From the NCBI GenBank assembly GCA_017882375.1, contig JADGPP010000023.1:1-44576 (forward strand): a stretch of 44,576 nt of DNA, in the 5' to 3' direction. Position 1 is the first letter of the stretch. Each line of letters starts with the position of its first letter. This document shows positions 30,916 through 39,942 of this stretch, in pieces. Below the pieces are notes generated by a model. It saw only the letters and a program-made list of their open reading frames with translations, ran no database searches and was not told where the DNA came from. The position numbers and the translations under genes are program-made. The stretch comes from Solirubrobacteraceae bacterium. GTDB taxonomy: Bacteria > Actinomycetota > Thermoleophilia > Solirubrobacterales > Solirubrobacteraceae.

Positions 30916-32442
30916 ATGGCGCCGCCCGAGCACAAACACACACACAAACACGAGGGAGGGCTGACCGTCCTCGACCAGATCGAGCGCTACCGCACGGCGT
31001 TCGTCTCGGTGGTCGTGATGGTCGTGATGGCGGCTGGCGTCGGCGGCTACATCCTCGCGCACGAGAACCTCAAGCTCCCGGGTTGGGTGCCCGTGTTCGG
31101 GCGCAGCTACTACTCGCTGAAGGCCGAGTTCCAGACGGCGCAGGCGGTGACCCCCGGGCAGGGCCAGGCGGTGACGATCGCCGGCGCGAAGATCGGCGAA
31201 GTGGACAGCGTGGACCTGCACAACGGGATCGCCACGGTGACGATGAAAGTCACGCCGAAATATGCGCGGATCTACCGCAACGCGACGATGCTGCTGCGCC
31301 CAAAGACGCAGCTGCAGGACATCACCGTCGAGATCGACCCGGGCACGGCCTCGGCCGGGAAGCTGCCGAGCGGCGCGACGCTGCCGCTGTCGCAGACCGC
31401 CCCGAACGTCAACTTCGACGAGTTCCTCTCCTCGCTGGACGCCGAAACGCGCGCCTACCTGCAGGAGCTGCTGGCCGGTGCCGGCGGAGGCTTCAAGAAC
31501 AACGGCAAGGCCTTCTCGGCGACGCTCAAGCGCTTCGATCCGACGGCGCGCGAGATCCAGGAAATCTCCTCGCAACTGGAAGCGCGGCACGCGAACACCG
31601 CGCGCGCGATCCACAACTTCAGGCTGCTGACCGAAGCGCTCGGCGGCAAGGACAAGGAGCTCGCGCAGCTGGTCGACGCCGCCAACGCGGTGTTCGCGAC
31701 GTTCGCCAAAGAGGACAGGAGCGTCGAACGGACGCTGCAGCTGCTGCCGGGCGCGCTGTCGAAGACCAGGACCGGTCTGGGCAAGCTGGCGACCGCGGCG
31801 CACGTGCTCGGCCCGACGTTGCACCAGCTCCAGCCGTTCGCCAGTTCGCTCGGGCCGGCCAACAACGCGACGCGAAAGCTCGCGATCGAAACGACGCCGA
31901 TCATCAAGAACGACATCCGCCCGTTCGCGCGCGAAATCCTGCCGACGGTCAATCTGGTCGCGCCGGACACCAAGGCGCTGGCCGAATCGTTCCCCAAGCT
32001 CGCGACGACATTCGGCGTGTTCAATGAATTCTTCAACGAGCTCGCCAACAACCCCGGCAAGAGCCAGGGCGGCTTCCTCTTCTTCCTCGACTGGGCCAAC
32101 CACAACCTCAACAGCGTGCTCAGCTCGGCTGACGCGCACGGCATCCTCGGGCGCACGCTGGTCTACTTCAACTGCGAAGTCGCCCCGCTGCTGAAAGGCG
32201 TCGCGGAAGTCAACCCGAACGTGAACCTGCTGATCGGCCTGCTCAACCCGCCCGATCGGGCCGCATGCCAGAGCGCGGGCATCCTCAAAGGCGCCAGCGC
32301 CGTGCACGAGGTGACGCCGCCGAAAGCGCCGGGAACCGGCGTTCTGTCCGGCCTGACGCCCGCCTTCGGCAAAGCCGCGAGCAAGTCCAAGGCCACCGGC
32401 AAGGCGAAGACTGCGAGCAAGTCGCGAGGGGGTGCTCGCTAG
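30916..32442 (+). CDS. Mce/MlaD-family protein 5
   Basis: A 508-residue Mce protein. The N-terminus is His/Lys-rich (EHKHTHKHEGG), then an anchor at about 31-53 (AFVSVVVMVVMAAGVGGYIL). The MCE domain (about 65-155) has YSLKAEFQTAQAVTPGQGQA, IAGAKIGEVDSVDL and TQLQDITVEIDPG. APNVNFDEFLSSLDAETRAY starts the helical part, and KASKSKATGKAK-type basic residues form the tail. The start lies two bases after the small frame at 30752. The next mce gene begins directly after its TAG. Confidence 0.93.
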   Translation: MAPPEHKHTHKHEGGLTVLDQIERYRTAFVSVVVMVVMAAGVGGYILAHENLKLPGWVPVFGRSYYSLKAEFQTAQAVTPGQGQAVTIAGAKIGEVDSVDLHNGIATVTMKVTPKYARIYRNATMLLRPKTQLQDITVEIDPGTASAGKLPSGATLPLSQTAPNVNFDEFLSSLDAETRAYLQELLAGAGGGFKNNGKAFSATLKRFDPTAREIQEISSQLEARHANTARAIHNFRLLTEALGGKDKELAQLVDAANAVFATFAKEDRSVERTLQLLPGALSKTRTGLGKLATAAHVLGPTLHQLQPFASSLGPANNATRKLAIETTPIIKNDIRPFAREILPTVNLVAPDTKALAESFPKLATTFGVFNEFFNELANNPGKSQGGFLFFLDWANHNLNSVLSSADAHGILGRTLVYFNCEVAPLLKGVAEVNPNVNLLIGLLNPPDRAACQSAGILKGASAVHEVTPPKAPGTGVLSGLTPAFGKAASKSKATGKAKTASKSRGGAR

Positions 32443-33954
32443 ATGCAGAAGCGCGCGCCGACCCTCGGCAACATGGTCGTGATCATCCTGTTCGTGCTGT
32501 CCTGCTTCGGGCTGCTGCTGTTCTTGTGGGAGTCCTTCGGCGGACCGCTGCCGCTGAAGCCCAAGGGCTATCGCATGACGGTCGCCTTCCCGAAGTCGCT
32601 GGCGCTGGCCGAACAGTCAGAAGTGCGCATCAGCGGAGTGAACATCGGGCGCGTCGTCGCGCTGAAGCTCGGCAACGGCGGGCGCACGCGCGCGGAAATG
32701 GAAATCAACCAGAAGTACGCGCCGATTCGCGCGAACATGCACGCGATCCTGCGCCAGAAGACGCTGCTCGGCGAGACCTACGTCCAGCTGATCCCGCAGG
32801 GCAACGGACGCAGCGGGCCCTTCGTGCGCGACGGCGGCCAGCTCGCCGACAGCCAGGTCGAACCGTCGGTCACGCTCGACGGCGTCCTCTCCGCGTTCGA
32901 TCCCAAGACGCGCCGGGACTTCCAGATCTGGCAGCAGTCGCTGGCCGAAGGGATCAACGGGCGCGGCGAACAGCTCAACGCCGGCTTCTCGCAGATCGAC
33001 CCGCTCGTGCAGCACGCCAACACGCTCGTCGGCATCCTCGCCTCTCAGGAAGGCGCCGTGCGCGCGCTCGTGCGCAACACGGGCGTCGTGTTCAACGCGC
33101 TCGGCAGCCGCGATCATCAGCTGGAAGGGCTGATCGTCAACGGCGAGCACAGCTTCCATGCGCTCTCGGAAGGCAGCCAGGCCTTCGCTGCAGCCTTCCG
33201 CGCGTTGCCGGAATTCGAGAAGCGCTCGAGAACGGCGCTCAAAGAAATCGACCGCTTCGCCGCCGACGCCAGCCCGTTCCTCGACGAATTCCGCCCGGTC
33301 GAGCGCAAGCTCTCGGCGGTGACGCACGCGGCGAAGCCGTTCGTGCCGCAGTTCGACAGCTTCCTGACCTCGCTCGGCCCGCTGACGACGGCGGCCAAGA
33401 AGGGCCTGCCCGACGTCGGCAAGACGCTCGATCTGACGACCACCCAGCTGGAAGCCTTCCGGCCGGTCCTGCACAACCTCGATCCGTTCCTGCAGTACCT
33501 CGGCGAATACGTGCCCGAGCTGCAGGCGTTCTTCGCCAACCTCACCGCGACGACGCAGGCCCACGGCAACAACACGAACACGCCGGGCGGCCCCCAGCAG
33601 CACTATCTGCGCCTGATGAACGTGCTCAACCCGGAGAGCCTGTCGGTCTACTCCCAGCGCATCGGCACCGACCGCTCCAATCCCTACTTCAAGCCCGGCG
33701 CCTTCCGCGCGCTGGGCAACGGCGGGCTGCAGGTGTTCAGCAACAGCAACTGCTCGAACCCCGTCCCCTCGGTCAGCGGCCCGGCCAGCGCGACGATCTC
33801 CCAGAGCCTGATCGAAGACATCATCCAGTTCAAGGTCGCCAACGCGCCGGAAACGCCGAACTCGATTGCGGCGCCCGGCTGCAACCAGCAGGGTCCGTTC
33901 ACCTTCAACGGCCAGACGAGCCAGTTCCCGCACGTCGTCTACGGTGGCAAATGA
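32443..33954 (+). CDS. Mce/MlaD-family protein 6
   Basis: A 503-residue Mce protein, the last of six. The anchor is at about residues 8-28 (GNMVVIILFVLSCFGLLLF); it contains one Cys but no proper lipobox context. The MCE domain (about 42-125) has YRMTVAFPKSLALAEQSEVR, ISGVNIGRVVAL and TLLGETYVQLIPQG. EPSVTLDGVLSAFDPKTRRD starts the helical region. Cysteines in SNSNCSNPV and APGCNQQG near the C-terminus may pair. The stop overlaps the ATPase gene by ATGA (33951-33954). Confidence 0.93.
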   Translation: MQKRAPTLGNMVVIILFVLSCFGLLLFLWESFGGPLPLKPKGYRMTVAFPKSLALAEQSEVRISGVNIGRVVALKLGNGGRTRAEMEINQKYAPIRANMHAILRQKTLLGETYVQLIPQGNGRSGPFVRDGGQLADSQVEPSVTLDGVLSAFDPKTRRDFQIWQQSLAEGINGRGEQLNAGFSQIDPLVQHANTLVGILASQEGAVRALVRNTGVVFNALGSRDHQLEGLIVNGEHSFHALSEGSQAFAAAFRALPEFEKRSRTALKEIDRFAADASPFLDEFRPVERKLSAVTHAAKPFVPQFDSFLTSLGPLTTAAKKGLPDVGKTLDLTTTQLEAFRPVLHNLDPFLQYLGEYVPELQAFFANLTATTQAHGNNTNTPGGPQQHYLRLMNVLNPESLSVYSQRIGTDRSNPYFKPGAFRALGNGGLQVFSNSNCSNPVPSVSGPASATISQSLIEDIIQFKVANAPETPNSIAAPGCNQQGPFTFNGQTSQFPHVVYGGK

Positions 33955-34769
33955 TGAGTGACGAATACCAGTATCACTCGACCGATCTCGACCTCACGGG
34001 CGACCCGGCGGAGGGCAACTGGTCGATCCGCTGCACCGACGTGCACAAGCGCCTGGGCGGCGTGTCGGTTCTCAACGGCCTGACCGTCGCGATTCCCGAC
34101 GACACGATCACCGCCGTGCTCGGCCCCTCCGGGACCGGCAAGAGCGTGCTGATCAAGCACCTGATCGGGCTGATGTTCCCCGACTCCGGCGACGTCGTCG
34201 TGCACGGCGAATCGGTGCCGAAGCTGACGATGCCCAAGCTGCTGGCGCTGCGTCAGCGGATCGGCGTGCTGTTCCAGGACGGTGCGCTGTTCGGATCGAT
34301 GTCGGTGTTCGACAACGTCGCCTTCCCGCTGCGCCAGCACACCGACCAGGGCGAGGCGGAGATCGCCAGAGTGGTCACCGAACGCCTCACCGACGTCGGG
34401 CTCGTGGACGCGATGGACGACTCGCCGTCGCAACTCTCGGGCGGCATGCGCAAGCGCGCCGGCTTCGCGCGAGCGCTCGTGATGGAGCCCGACGTGGTGA
34501 TCTTCGACGAGCCCGACTCGGGCCTGGACCCGGTGCGCACGGCGCTGCTGTGCGAGCTGATTCAGGAGATGCACTCGCTCCACGGCGGCACGTACATCGT
34601 CGTGACCCACAACATCGCCTCGGCCCGGCAGATCGGCGAGTATCTCGCGGTGCTGTGGAAGGGGCGCATCGTCGAGGCGGGCAACGCCGAGCGGATGTTC
34701 TCCTCGGAGAACGCGTTCGTGCGCCAGTTCCTCAGCGGCTCCGCTGAGGGGCCGCTGACGATGGACTGA
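33951..34769 (+). CDS. ABC transporter ATP-binding protein, MlaF/Mkl type
   Basis: A 272-residue ABC ATPase. Walker A GPSGTGKS is at 58-65, the Q-loop lies in VLFQDGALFGSM, the signature QLSGGMRKRAGFARAL at about 160-175, Walker B VVIFDEPDSGLDP at about 182-194, and the switch His in VTHNIAS near 219. Two features mark the MlaF/Mkl branch, which drives Mce lipid importers: FQDGALFGSMSVFDNVAFPL, and LSGGMRKR in place of LSGGQQQR. It ends the operon and its ATG overlaps the Mce6 stop. In other systems it pairs with YrbE/MlaE permeases, which must be encoded elsewhere if this transporter works in the same way. Confidence 0.95.
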   Translation: MMSDEYQYHSTDLDLTGDPAEGNWSIRCTDVHKRLGGVSVLNGLTVAIPDDTITAVLGPSGTGKSVLIKHLIGLMFPDSGDVVVHGESVPKLTMPKLLALRQRIGVLFQDGALFGSMSVFDNVAFPLRQHTDQGEAEIARVVTERLTDVGLVDAMDDSPSQLSGGMRKRAGFARALVMEPDVVIFDEPDSGLDPVRTALLCELIQEMHSLHGGTYIVVTHNIASARQIGEYLAVLWKGRIVEAGNAERMFSSENAFVRQFLSGSAEGPLTMD

Positions 34770-34840
34770 GGCGCCGGCCGGCCCGTCGGGCAGGCCGACC
34801 ACGACGAACGCCGTGGCGGAGCATTCGTCCGCGCCCTATG

Positions 34841-34854
34841 CGAACATGTGTTCG
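34841..34854. promoter_or_regulatory. LexA (SOS) box in front of the imuB-like gene
   Basis: CGAAC-ATGT-GTTCG is an exact match to the Gram-positive/actinobacterial LexA operator CGAAC-N4-GTTCG. It ends one base before the ATG at 34856, so bound LexA would block the transcription start. The other ATG, at 34838, would place the operator inside the gene. The 86-base gap from 34770 also holds a weak GTCGG/CCGAC hairpin at 34785-34799 that may end the mce transcript. Confidence 0.88.
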
Positions 34855-34855
34855 T

Positions 34856-36115
34856 ATGGTCGTGTGCGTTCATCTTCCCCGCTTCGAGCTGGTGCGCGCC
34901 GCCGGAGGAGCGCGGGCGCTCGTGGGGCGCGCGCTGGCGATCGCGCCGCCCAGCGGGTCTGAACAGCGCCTGGGAGAGGTCTCCGGCGCCGCCGAGGCGC
35001 ATGGCGTGCGCAGGGGGATGGCGCTCGGCGAGGCGCTCGCACGCTGTCCCGACCTGGCCCTCGTCCCCGCCGACCCGGTGGGGGTGGAGGAGTCGTGGGA
35101 GTCGATGTTGCGCTCGCTGGAAGCGATCGGCGCGGCGGTCGAGCCGGCGCGTCCGGGCCTCGCCTACCTCGAGACCGGCCCCCTGCGCTCGCTGCACGGG
35201 ACCGATGTCGCCGTGATCGCCGCCGTGCAGCACGCCGCCGGCCCGTCGGCGGACGCCGCGGGCGCGACCGCGGCTGCTGGCCGATCTGCTGGCCGATCTT
35301 TGATCGGTGGTGCCGGCGATCGCCACGCGCGCATGGGGGCGGGGCCGACCCGCTTCTGCTCGCTGGCGGCGGCCCTGGCGGTGCGCTCGCGCCGTCCGCT
35401 CGTGCTCGACGGGAGCGAGGCCCTGCGCTGGCTGTCCGGGCGCCCGATCGAGCTGCTCGGCTACCGCGCGGAGACCGAGCAGCTGCTGCAGCCGCTCACG
35501 CGCCTGGGCGTGCGTACGCTGGGCGAGCTGGCGCGCCTGGGGCGCGCCGCGCTCGCTGACCGCTTCGGGGCGGCGGGGGTGTTCGCGCATCGGCTGGCCT
35601 GCGGGGAGGACACGCCGCTGCGGGCGCGTCTGGCTCAGGAGTGCATGCAGGAGACGATGAGCGTCGGCGACGCGAGCTCCGGCCCGGCGATCGAGCGCGT
35701 GCTCGGCGTGCTGGTGGACCGCCTGCTGGCCCGCGGCGATCGCCGCGGGCGCACGCTGCGCGCGGTCACGCTCTCGGCGCGACTGCTCGCGGGTGGTGGC
35801 TGGCGCGAGCGCGTGGTCTTCCGCCAGCCGCTGGCCGATCGCGATCGCATCTCTCTGGCGCTGTCGCTGCGCCTGCTTCTGCTCCCGGCGCCGGCCGCGT
35901 CGCTGGGGTTGGCCGTCGAGCGTTTCGGTCCGCCGGCGGGCGAGCAGAGGGCGCTGCTGGAGGAGAGCCATGCTGCGCGCGCTGCGCGCCTGCGCGAGGC
36001 CGTCGTCCAGGTGCGCACGGTGGCGGGCGAGGACGCGGCGATGCGTGCCGTCTGCGTGGACCCGGACTCGCGCGTGCCGGAGCGGCGGGTCGTGCTCACG
36101 CCACTGCCGGGCTGA
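34856..36115 (+). CDS. imuB: ImuB-like inactive Y-family polymerase protein
   Basis: A 419-residue member of the Y-family (DinB-like) fold of the ImuB type. MVVCVHLPRFELV replaces the metal-binding DxD strand of active polymerases, and GLAYLETG replaces the SIDEAYLD catalytic motif, so catalysis is not expected. GAGPTRFCSLAAALA, LLGYRAETEQLLQPLTRLGV and RFGAAGVFAHRLACGEDTPL mark the palm and little-finger parts. ImuB connects the beta clamp with DnaE2 in the mutasome; the clamp-binding motif cannot be pinned down by eye. The region near residues 125-160 is Ala/Gly-rich and longer than usual. A LexA box touches the start. Its TGA overlaps the next ATG as TGATG. Confidence 0.82.
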   Translation: MVVCVHLPRFELVRAAGGARALVGRALAIAPPSGSEQRLGEVSGAAEAHGVRRGMALGEALARCPDLALVPADPVGVEESWESMLRSLEAIGAAVEPARPGLAYLETGPLRSLHGTDVAVIAAVQHAAGPSADAAGATAAAGRSAGRSLIGGAGDRHARMGAGPTRFCSLAAALAVRSRRPLVLDGSEALRWLSGRPIELLGYRAETEQLLQPLTRLGVRTLGELARLGRAALADRFGAAGVFAHRLACGEDTPLRARLAQECMQETMSVGDASSGPAIERVLGVLVDRLLARGDRRGRTLRAVTLSARLLAGGGWRERVVFRQPLADRDRISLALSLRLLLLPAPAASLGLAVERFGPPAGEQRALLEESHAARAARLREAVVQVRTVAGEDAAMRAVCVDPDSRVPERRVVLTPLPG

Positions 36116-36393
36116 TGTCCAGCACCACGCGGACCATGTCTAGGACCCAGCTGAACCTTCCCCACCCGGCGCGCGTGCGCGCGGGCGACGGGGGAGTTCC
36201 GCTGCAGGTGGACGGGCGGACGATCGAGCTGGTGCGGGAGTCCTGGCTGGTGGAGGATCGCTGGTGGACGGCCCAACCGCTGCGGCGCCGCTACTGGGAG
36301 GTGGTGGCCACGAGCGGGCGCAACCTGGTCGTCTTTCACGACCTGGGCGCCGGGCGCGAGCAGGCTGGCGGCTGGTTCGCCCAGCGGGCGTGA
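36115..36393 (+). CDS. Small protein between imuB and dnaE2 (DUF6504-like)
   Basis: A 92-residue protein with no signal or membrane segment. It has a strand-rich core: VPLQVDGRTIELVRESWLVE, DRWWTAQPLRRRYWEVVA, then NLVVFHDLGAGREQAGGWF. The Arg/Trp-rich pattern resembles the small DUF6504-type proteins found beside dnaE2 in several actinobacteria; I give this from memory of the family, not from a search. The start codon overlaps the imuB stop by one base, and dnaE2 follows 15 bases later. The position suggests a mutasome part, in the slot that ImuA' fills elsewhere. It is far shorter than a RecA-like ImuA'. Confidence 0.7.
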   Translation: MSSTTRTMSRTQLNLPHPARVRAGDGGVPLQVDGRTIELVRESWLVEDRWWTAQPLRRRYWEVVATSGRNLVVFHDLGAGREQAGGWFAQRA

Positions 36394-36408
36394 GGCGGGC
36401 GTGCGGAG

Positions 36409-39400
36409 ATGACGTCCACGCCACCGTATGTGGAGCTGCACTGCCATTCGGCGTACTCGTTCCTGGACGGGGTTTCGCTGCCCGACGAGCTGGCGCACAG
36501 CGCGAGCGAGCTCGGCCACCGGGCGCTGGCGCTCACCGACCACAACTCGGTCTCGGGCTCGATGGAGCTGGCCCAGGCTGGCGCCGATCACGGGGTGCGC
36601 GCGATCCACGGTGCCGAGATCGACCTGACCACGGCGTCCGGCCGCGGTGCCCCAGCCTCCGGCTGCGGTGCCCGCGGGCGTCACATCACGCTGCTCGTGC
36701 GCGACGAGCATGGCTGGCGCAACCTCTGCCGGATCGTCACGCTCGCGCATGCGCGCACCCGCGACGGGTCCAGCCGGCGCGTGCTCGGCGAGCCGTCGGT
36801 GAACCTGCAGGCGGTGCTCGACCACGCCGAGGGGCTGATCTGCCTGACCGGCTGCGCCGGGCGATCGGTGATCGGCAACGGCGTCGCAGACGAGCCGGTG
36901 GCGCGGGGGCTGCTGGACGCGTTTGGCGCGGAGGGTCTGCGCGTGGAGCTGCAACGTCCATATGCCCGCCACGATCGCGCCCGCAACCGCGCGCTCGCCG
37001 CGTTCGCCCGGCGGCTGGGGGTGGCGTGCGTGGCGACCGGCGACGTGCACGCGCACGCGCGCTGCAGGGCCGAGCTGCAGGACGCGTTCGTCGCGCTGCG
37101 CAACCACACCACGCTCGACGCCTCCGAGCCGCTGCGGCGCGGCAACGCCAGCCACGTGATGACGACGCCGCAGGCGATGGCCAGCCGCTTTGCCGACCAT
37201 CCCGAGGCCGTTGCGCAGACGCTGGCGCTCGCCGAGCGGCTGACGTTCAACCTCGACAGGGACCTCGGCTACCGCTATCCCGGTGCCGAGGACACAGGTG
37301 CCGAGCGCAAGCTGGCCGAGCTGTGTGCCGCGCGCCTGCGCGAGCGCTACGCGGCCTCCGCGGCCCACGCCGAGGCGCAGGCGCGCCTCACGCAGGAGCT
37401 GAACGTGATCGGCAAGCTCGGGCTGGCGGGCTTCTTTCTGCTGCACCACGAGATGCTCGAGCTGTCGCGCGAGGTCGCCGTGGAGGTGAGAGGGCCCGAA
37501 TCGGTGCGCGCGCTGCTGGCGCCCGGGCGCGGACGCGGATCGTCGGTCTCCTCGCTGGTCTGTTACCTGATCGGGCTCTCGCACATCGATCCGCTCGCCA
37601 ACAGGCTGACGCTCGGGCGCTTCCTGCACGAGGATCTGCGCGGGCTGCCGGACATCGACCTCGACTTCCCGCGTGACATCCGCGCGGTGCTGATACCGCG
37701 CGTGCACGAGCACTTCGGCCACGAGCACGCGGCGCTGGTCGCGGCCTTCCCGACCTTCCGCGCGCGCGGCGCGATCCGCGAGCTGGGCAAGGTGCTCGGC
37801 CTGCCGGCCGGCGAGATCGAGCGCATGGCCCGCGGCGCCGAGCGCTACGGGCCGGGCGAGGAGCACGACATGGCCGTCGGCGCGGGTGCGGGCGCGGGGG
37901 AGGAGCGGGGGCGCGGCGAGGAGCGGGACGCCGAAGCTCGGCCGGGCGGCGCGACGCCCTCCTCCGAGCGCTGGCGCTGGCTGGCGCGGCTCGTCGAGGA
38001 GGCCTACGGCCTGCCCCGCCATCTCTCCCAGCACTCGGGCGGGATGATCGTCGCAACGCGGCCGCTGATCGACTGCTGTCCGGTCGTGCCGGCGGCGATG
38101 GAGGGCAGGCAGATGGTGCAGTGGGACAAGGACTCCTGCGCCGACGCCGGCTTTCTGAAGATCGACCTGCTCGGGCTGGGAATGCTCTCGGCGGTGGAGC
38201 GCTGCGTGGAGGCGATCGCGCGCACGCGCAAAGAGCGGATCGACCTGTCGCGCATCCCGTTCGACGACGCCGAGACCTTCGCGGCGATCCGCGAGGCGGA
38301 CACGGTGGGTGTCTTTCAGATCGAGAGCCGAGCGCAGATGCAGTCGCTGCTGCGGACACGACCGGAGAACCTGGAGGATCTGACGGTCCAGGTGGCGATC
38401 ATCCGGCCGGGCCCGATCCAGGGCGGGGCGGTCAACCCCTACATCGAGCGCCGCCGTCGCCTGCGCGAAGACCCCGCGTATGAGATCCCCTATGAGCATC
38501 CGGCGCTGCGCTCGGTCCTGCAGGACACGCTCGGCACGATCATCTTTCAGGACCAGGTGATGGAAGTGGCCGAAGCCTTCGCCGGCTTCACGCCCGGCGA
38601 GGCCGACGCCCTGCGCCGGGCGATGAGCCGCAAGCGCTCGCTGCAGGTGCTCCAGCGCCATCGCGAGCGCTTCGTGCAGGGCGCCATGCGCCGTGGCGGC
38701 GCCGAGCGCGAGACGGCAGAGCGCGTGTGGCGGATGGTCGAGGGCTTCGCCGGCTTTGGCTTTCCCAAGGCGCACAGCGCCGCCTTCGGCCTGCTCGCCT
38801 ACCAGTCGACATGGCTGCGCGTGCACTACGGCCCGGAGTTCCTGTGCGCGCTACTCAACGAGCAGCCGATGGGCTTCTATGCGCCGGATAGCCTGGTGCA
38901 CGAGGCCGAGCACCGGGGGATCGCGATGCTGCGCCTCGACGTCAACGCCTCGGAGGTGGAGTGCGCCGTGCAGGACGGCGGCGTGCGCCTGGGCCTGGGC
39001 TACATCAAGGACGCGACGAGCGACGAGATGCGCGAACTGGTCGCCGAGCGCGAGCGAAACGGGGCGTTTGGCAGCCTCGGCGAACTGGCCGGGCGGATCG
39101 GCGCCCGGCACAGGACGCTGGAGCAGCTCGCCTGGTCGGGCGCCTGCGACGAGATCACGACCGGGCCGGCGCCGCTCGGCGAGACGGGCAGGCGATCGGC
39201 GCTGTGGCAATTGGGGATCGCCGCGCCGGGCCTCGGTGCCGGCGAGGGGACCCAGCTCGCGCTTGGGCTGGAGCTGCCGCAGGCTCCGCGCCTGCGCTCG
39301 CTCGGGCGCTGGCAGCGGCTGATCGCCGACTACGCCACGAGCGGGGTGACGGTAGGCGACCATGCGATGGCGATCCTGCGCGAGCGCTTGAACGTGCCGA

Positions 39401-39861
39401 TGCTCGCGACCAGCGCACAGCTCACGCGCCTGCCGAGCGGCGGCGCGGTGGCGATGGCCGGGCTGGTGATCGCTCGCCAGCGGCCGGGCACCGCCAACGG
39501 GACGATGTTCCTGCTGTTCGAGGACGAGTGGGGAACGGTCAACCTGGTGGTGCCCAAGGCGGTGTACGAGCGCCATCGCCATCTCGCACGGGCCGAGCCG
39601 CTGCTGCTCGCGCGAGGCCGCGTGGAGCGCTCGGAAGGGGTCATCAACCTGATCGTGCGCGAGCTGGCCGCGCTCGAGCGTTTCGTCTCGGGCGGGATCG
39701 AGGGCTCCGAGCGCGAGACGGCCGATGCGCGCGTGCACCGCCTGCCTGCGCCCGAGCACGCGGCACCGTCCGAGCAGGAGGACGAGGCGGCGGAAGTCGG
39801 CTCGAGCATGCGCGCGGTGGCGCCGGCGATACAGAGCTTCGCGATGGGGCGTCGGCGCTAG
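36409..39861 (+). CDS. dnaE2: Error-prone DNA polymerase III alpha, DnaE2
   Basis: A 1150-residue C-family polymerase. Residues about 4-250 are the PHP domain (ELHCHSAYSFLDGVSLPDEL, LALTDHNSVSGSMELA, IHGAEIDL). The palm follows with PDIDLDF holding catalytic Asp415 and Asp417, and LKIDLLGLGML holding the third, Asp586. GVFQIESRAQMQSLLRTRPE, RPGPIQGGAVNPYIERR and GFGFPKAHSAAFGLLAYQS are typical DnaE2 segments. An OB-fold near residue 1000 (TMFLLFEDEWGTVNLVV) is present and the tau-binding tail of DnaE1 is absent. A Gly/Glu-rich linker lies at about 485-523. It makes SOS-induced mutagenic lesion bypass with ImuB. It is the last gene of the LexA-controlled cassette. Confidence 0.96.
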   Translation: MTSTPPYVELHCHSAYSFLDGVSLPDELAHSASELGHRALALTDHNSVSGSMELAQAGADHGVRAIHGAEIDLTTASGRGAPASGCGARGRHITLLVRDEHGWRNLCRIVTLAHARTRDGSSRRVLGEPSVNLQAVLDHAEGLICLTGCAGRSVIGNGVADEPVARGLLDAFGAEGLRVELQRPYARHDRARNRALAAFARRLGVACVATGDVHAHARCRAELQDAFVALRNHTTLDASEPLRRGNASHVMTTPQAMASRFADHPEAVAQTLALAERLTFNLDRDLGYRYPGAEDTGAERKLAELCAARLRERYAASAAHAEAQARLTQELNVIGKLGLAGFFLLHHEMLELSREVAVEVRGPESVRALLAPGRGRGSSVSSLVCYLIGLSHIDPLANRLTLGRFLHEDLRGLPDIDLDFPRDIRAVLIPRVHEHFGHEHAALVAAFPTFRARGAIRELGKVLGLPAGEIERMARGAERYGPGEEHDMAVGAGAGAGEERGRGEERDAEARPGGATPSSERWRWLARLVEEAYGLPRHLSQHSGGMIVATRPLIDCCPVVPAAMEGRQMVQWDKDSCADAGFLKIDLLGLGMLSAVERCVEAIARTRKERIDLSRIPFDDAETFAAIREADTVGVFQIESRAQMQSLLRTRPENLEDLTVQVAIIRPGPIQGGAVNPYIERRRRLREDPAYEIPYEHPALRSVLQDTLGTIIFQDQVMEVAEAFAGFTPGEADALRRAMSRKRSLQVLQRHRERFVQGAMRRGGAERETAERVWRMVEGFAGFGFPKAHSAAFGLLAYQSTWLRVHYGPEFLCALLNEQPMGFYAPDSLVHEAEHRGIAMLRLDVNASEVECAVQDGGVRLGLGYIKDATSDEMRELVAERERNGAFGSLGELAGRIGARHRTLEQLAWSGACDEITTGPAPLGETGRRSALWQLGIAAPGLGAGEGTQLALGLELPQAPRLRSLGRWQRLIADYATSGVTVGDHAMAILRERLNVPMLATSAQLTRLPSGGAVAMAGLVIARQRPGTANGTMFLLFEDEWGTVNLVVPKAVYERHRHLARAEPLLLARGRVERSEGVINLIVRELAALERFVSGGIEGSERETADARVHRLPAPEHAAPSEQEDEAAEVGSSMRAVAPAIQSFAMGRRR

Positions 39862-39942
39862 GCGGCGCGGGAGCCGGCGCGCGAAGAGCCGCCCACGGCC
39901 GGACGTTGCGACGGGTGCTTGCAGGGGGCAGTCCGGCGGGCG

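Noticed and set aside
32265-33950. A long plus-strand frame leading into the ATPase gene
   Set aside because: It is a shifted reading of Mce5 and Mce6. The ATPase similarity starts at the ATG at 33951.
32443-33954. Mce6 as a lipoprotein, because of the Cys in its N-terminal hydrophobic run
   Set aside because: The Cys (LSCFG) lies in the middle of the hydrophobic segment, not at the end of a signal peptide with a proper lipobox.
34838-34855. ATG at 34838 as the imuB start
   Set aside because: It would place the LexA box inside the coding region and add residues before the conserved MVVCVHLPRF start.
35635-38826. A 1063-codon open frame antisense to imuB and dnaE2
   Set aside because: It has Arg/His/Gln-rich, family-free sequence typical of the reverse frame of high-GC genes, and the sense strand carries unmistakable DnaE2 motifs.
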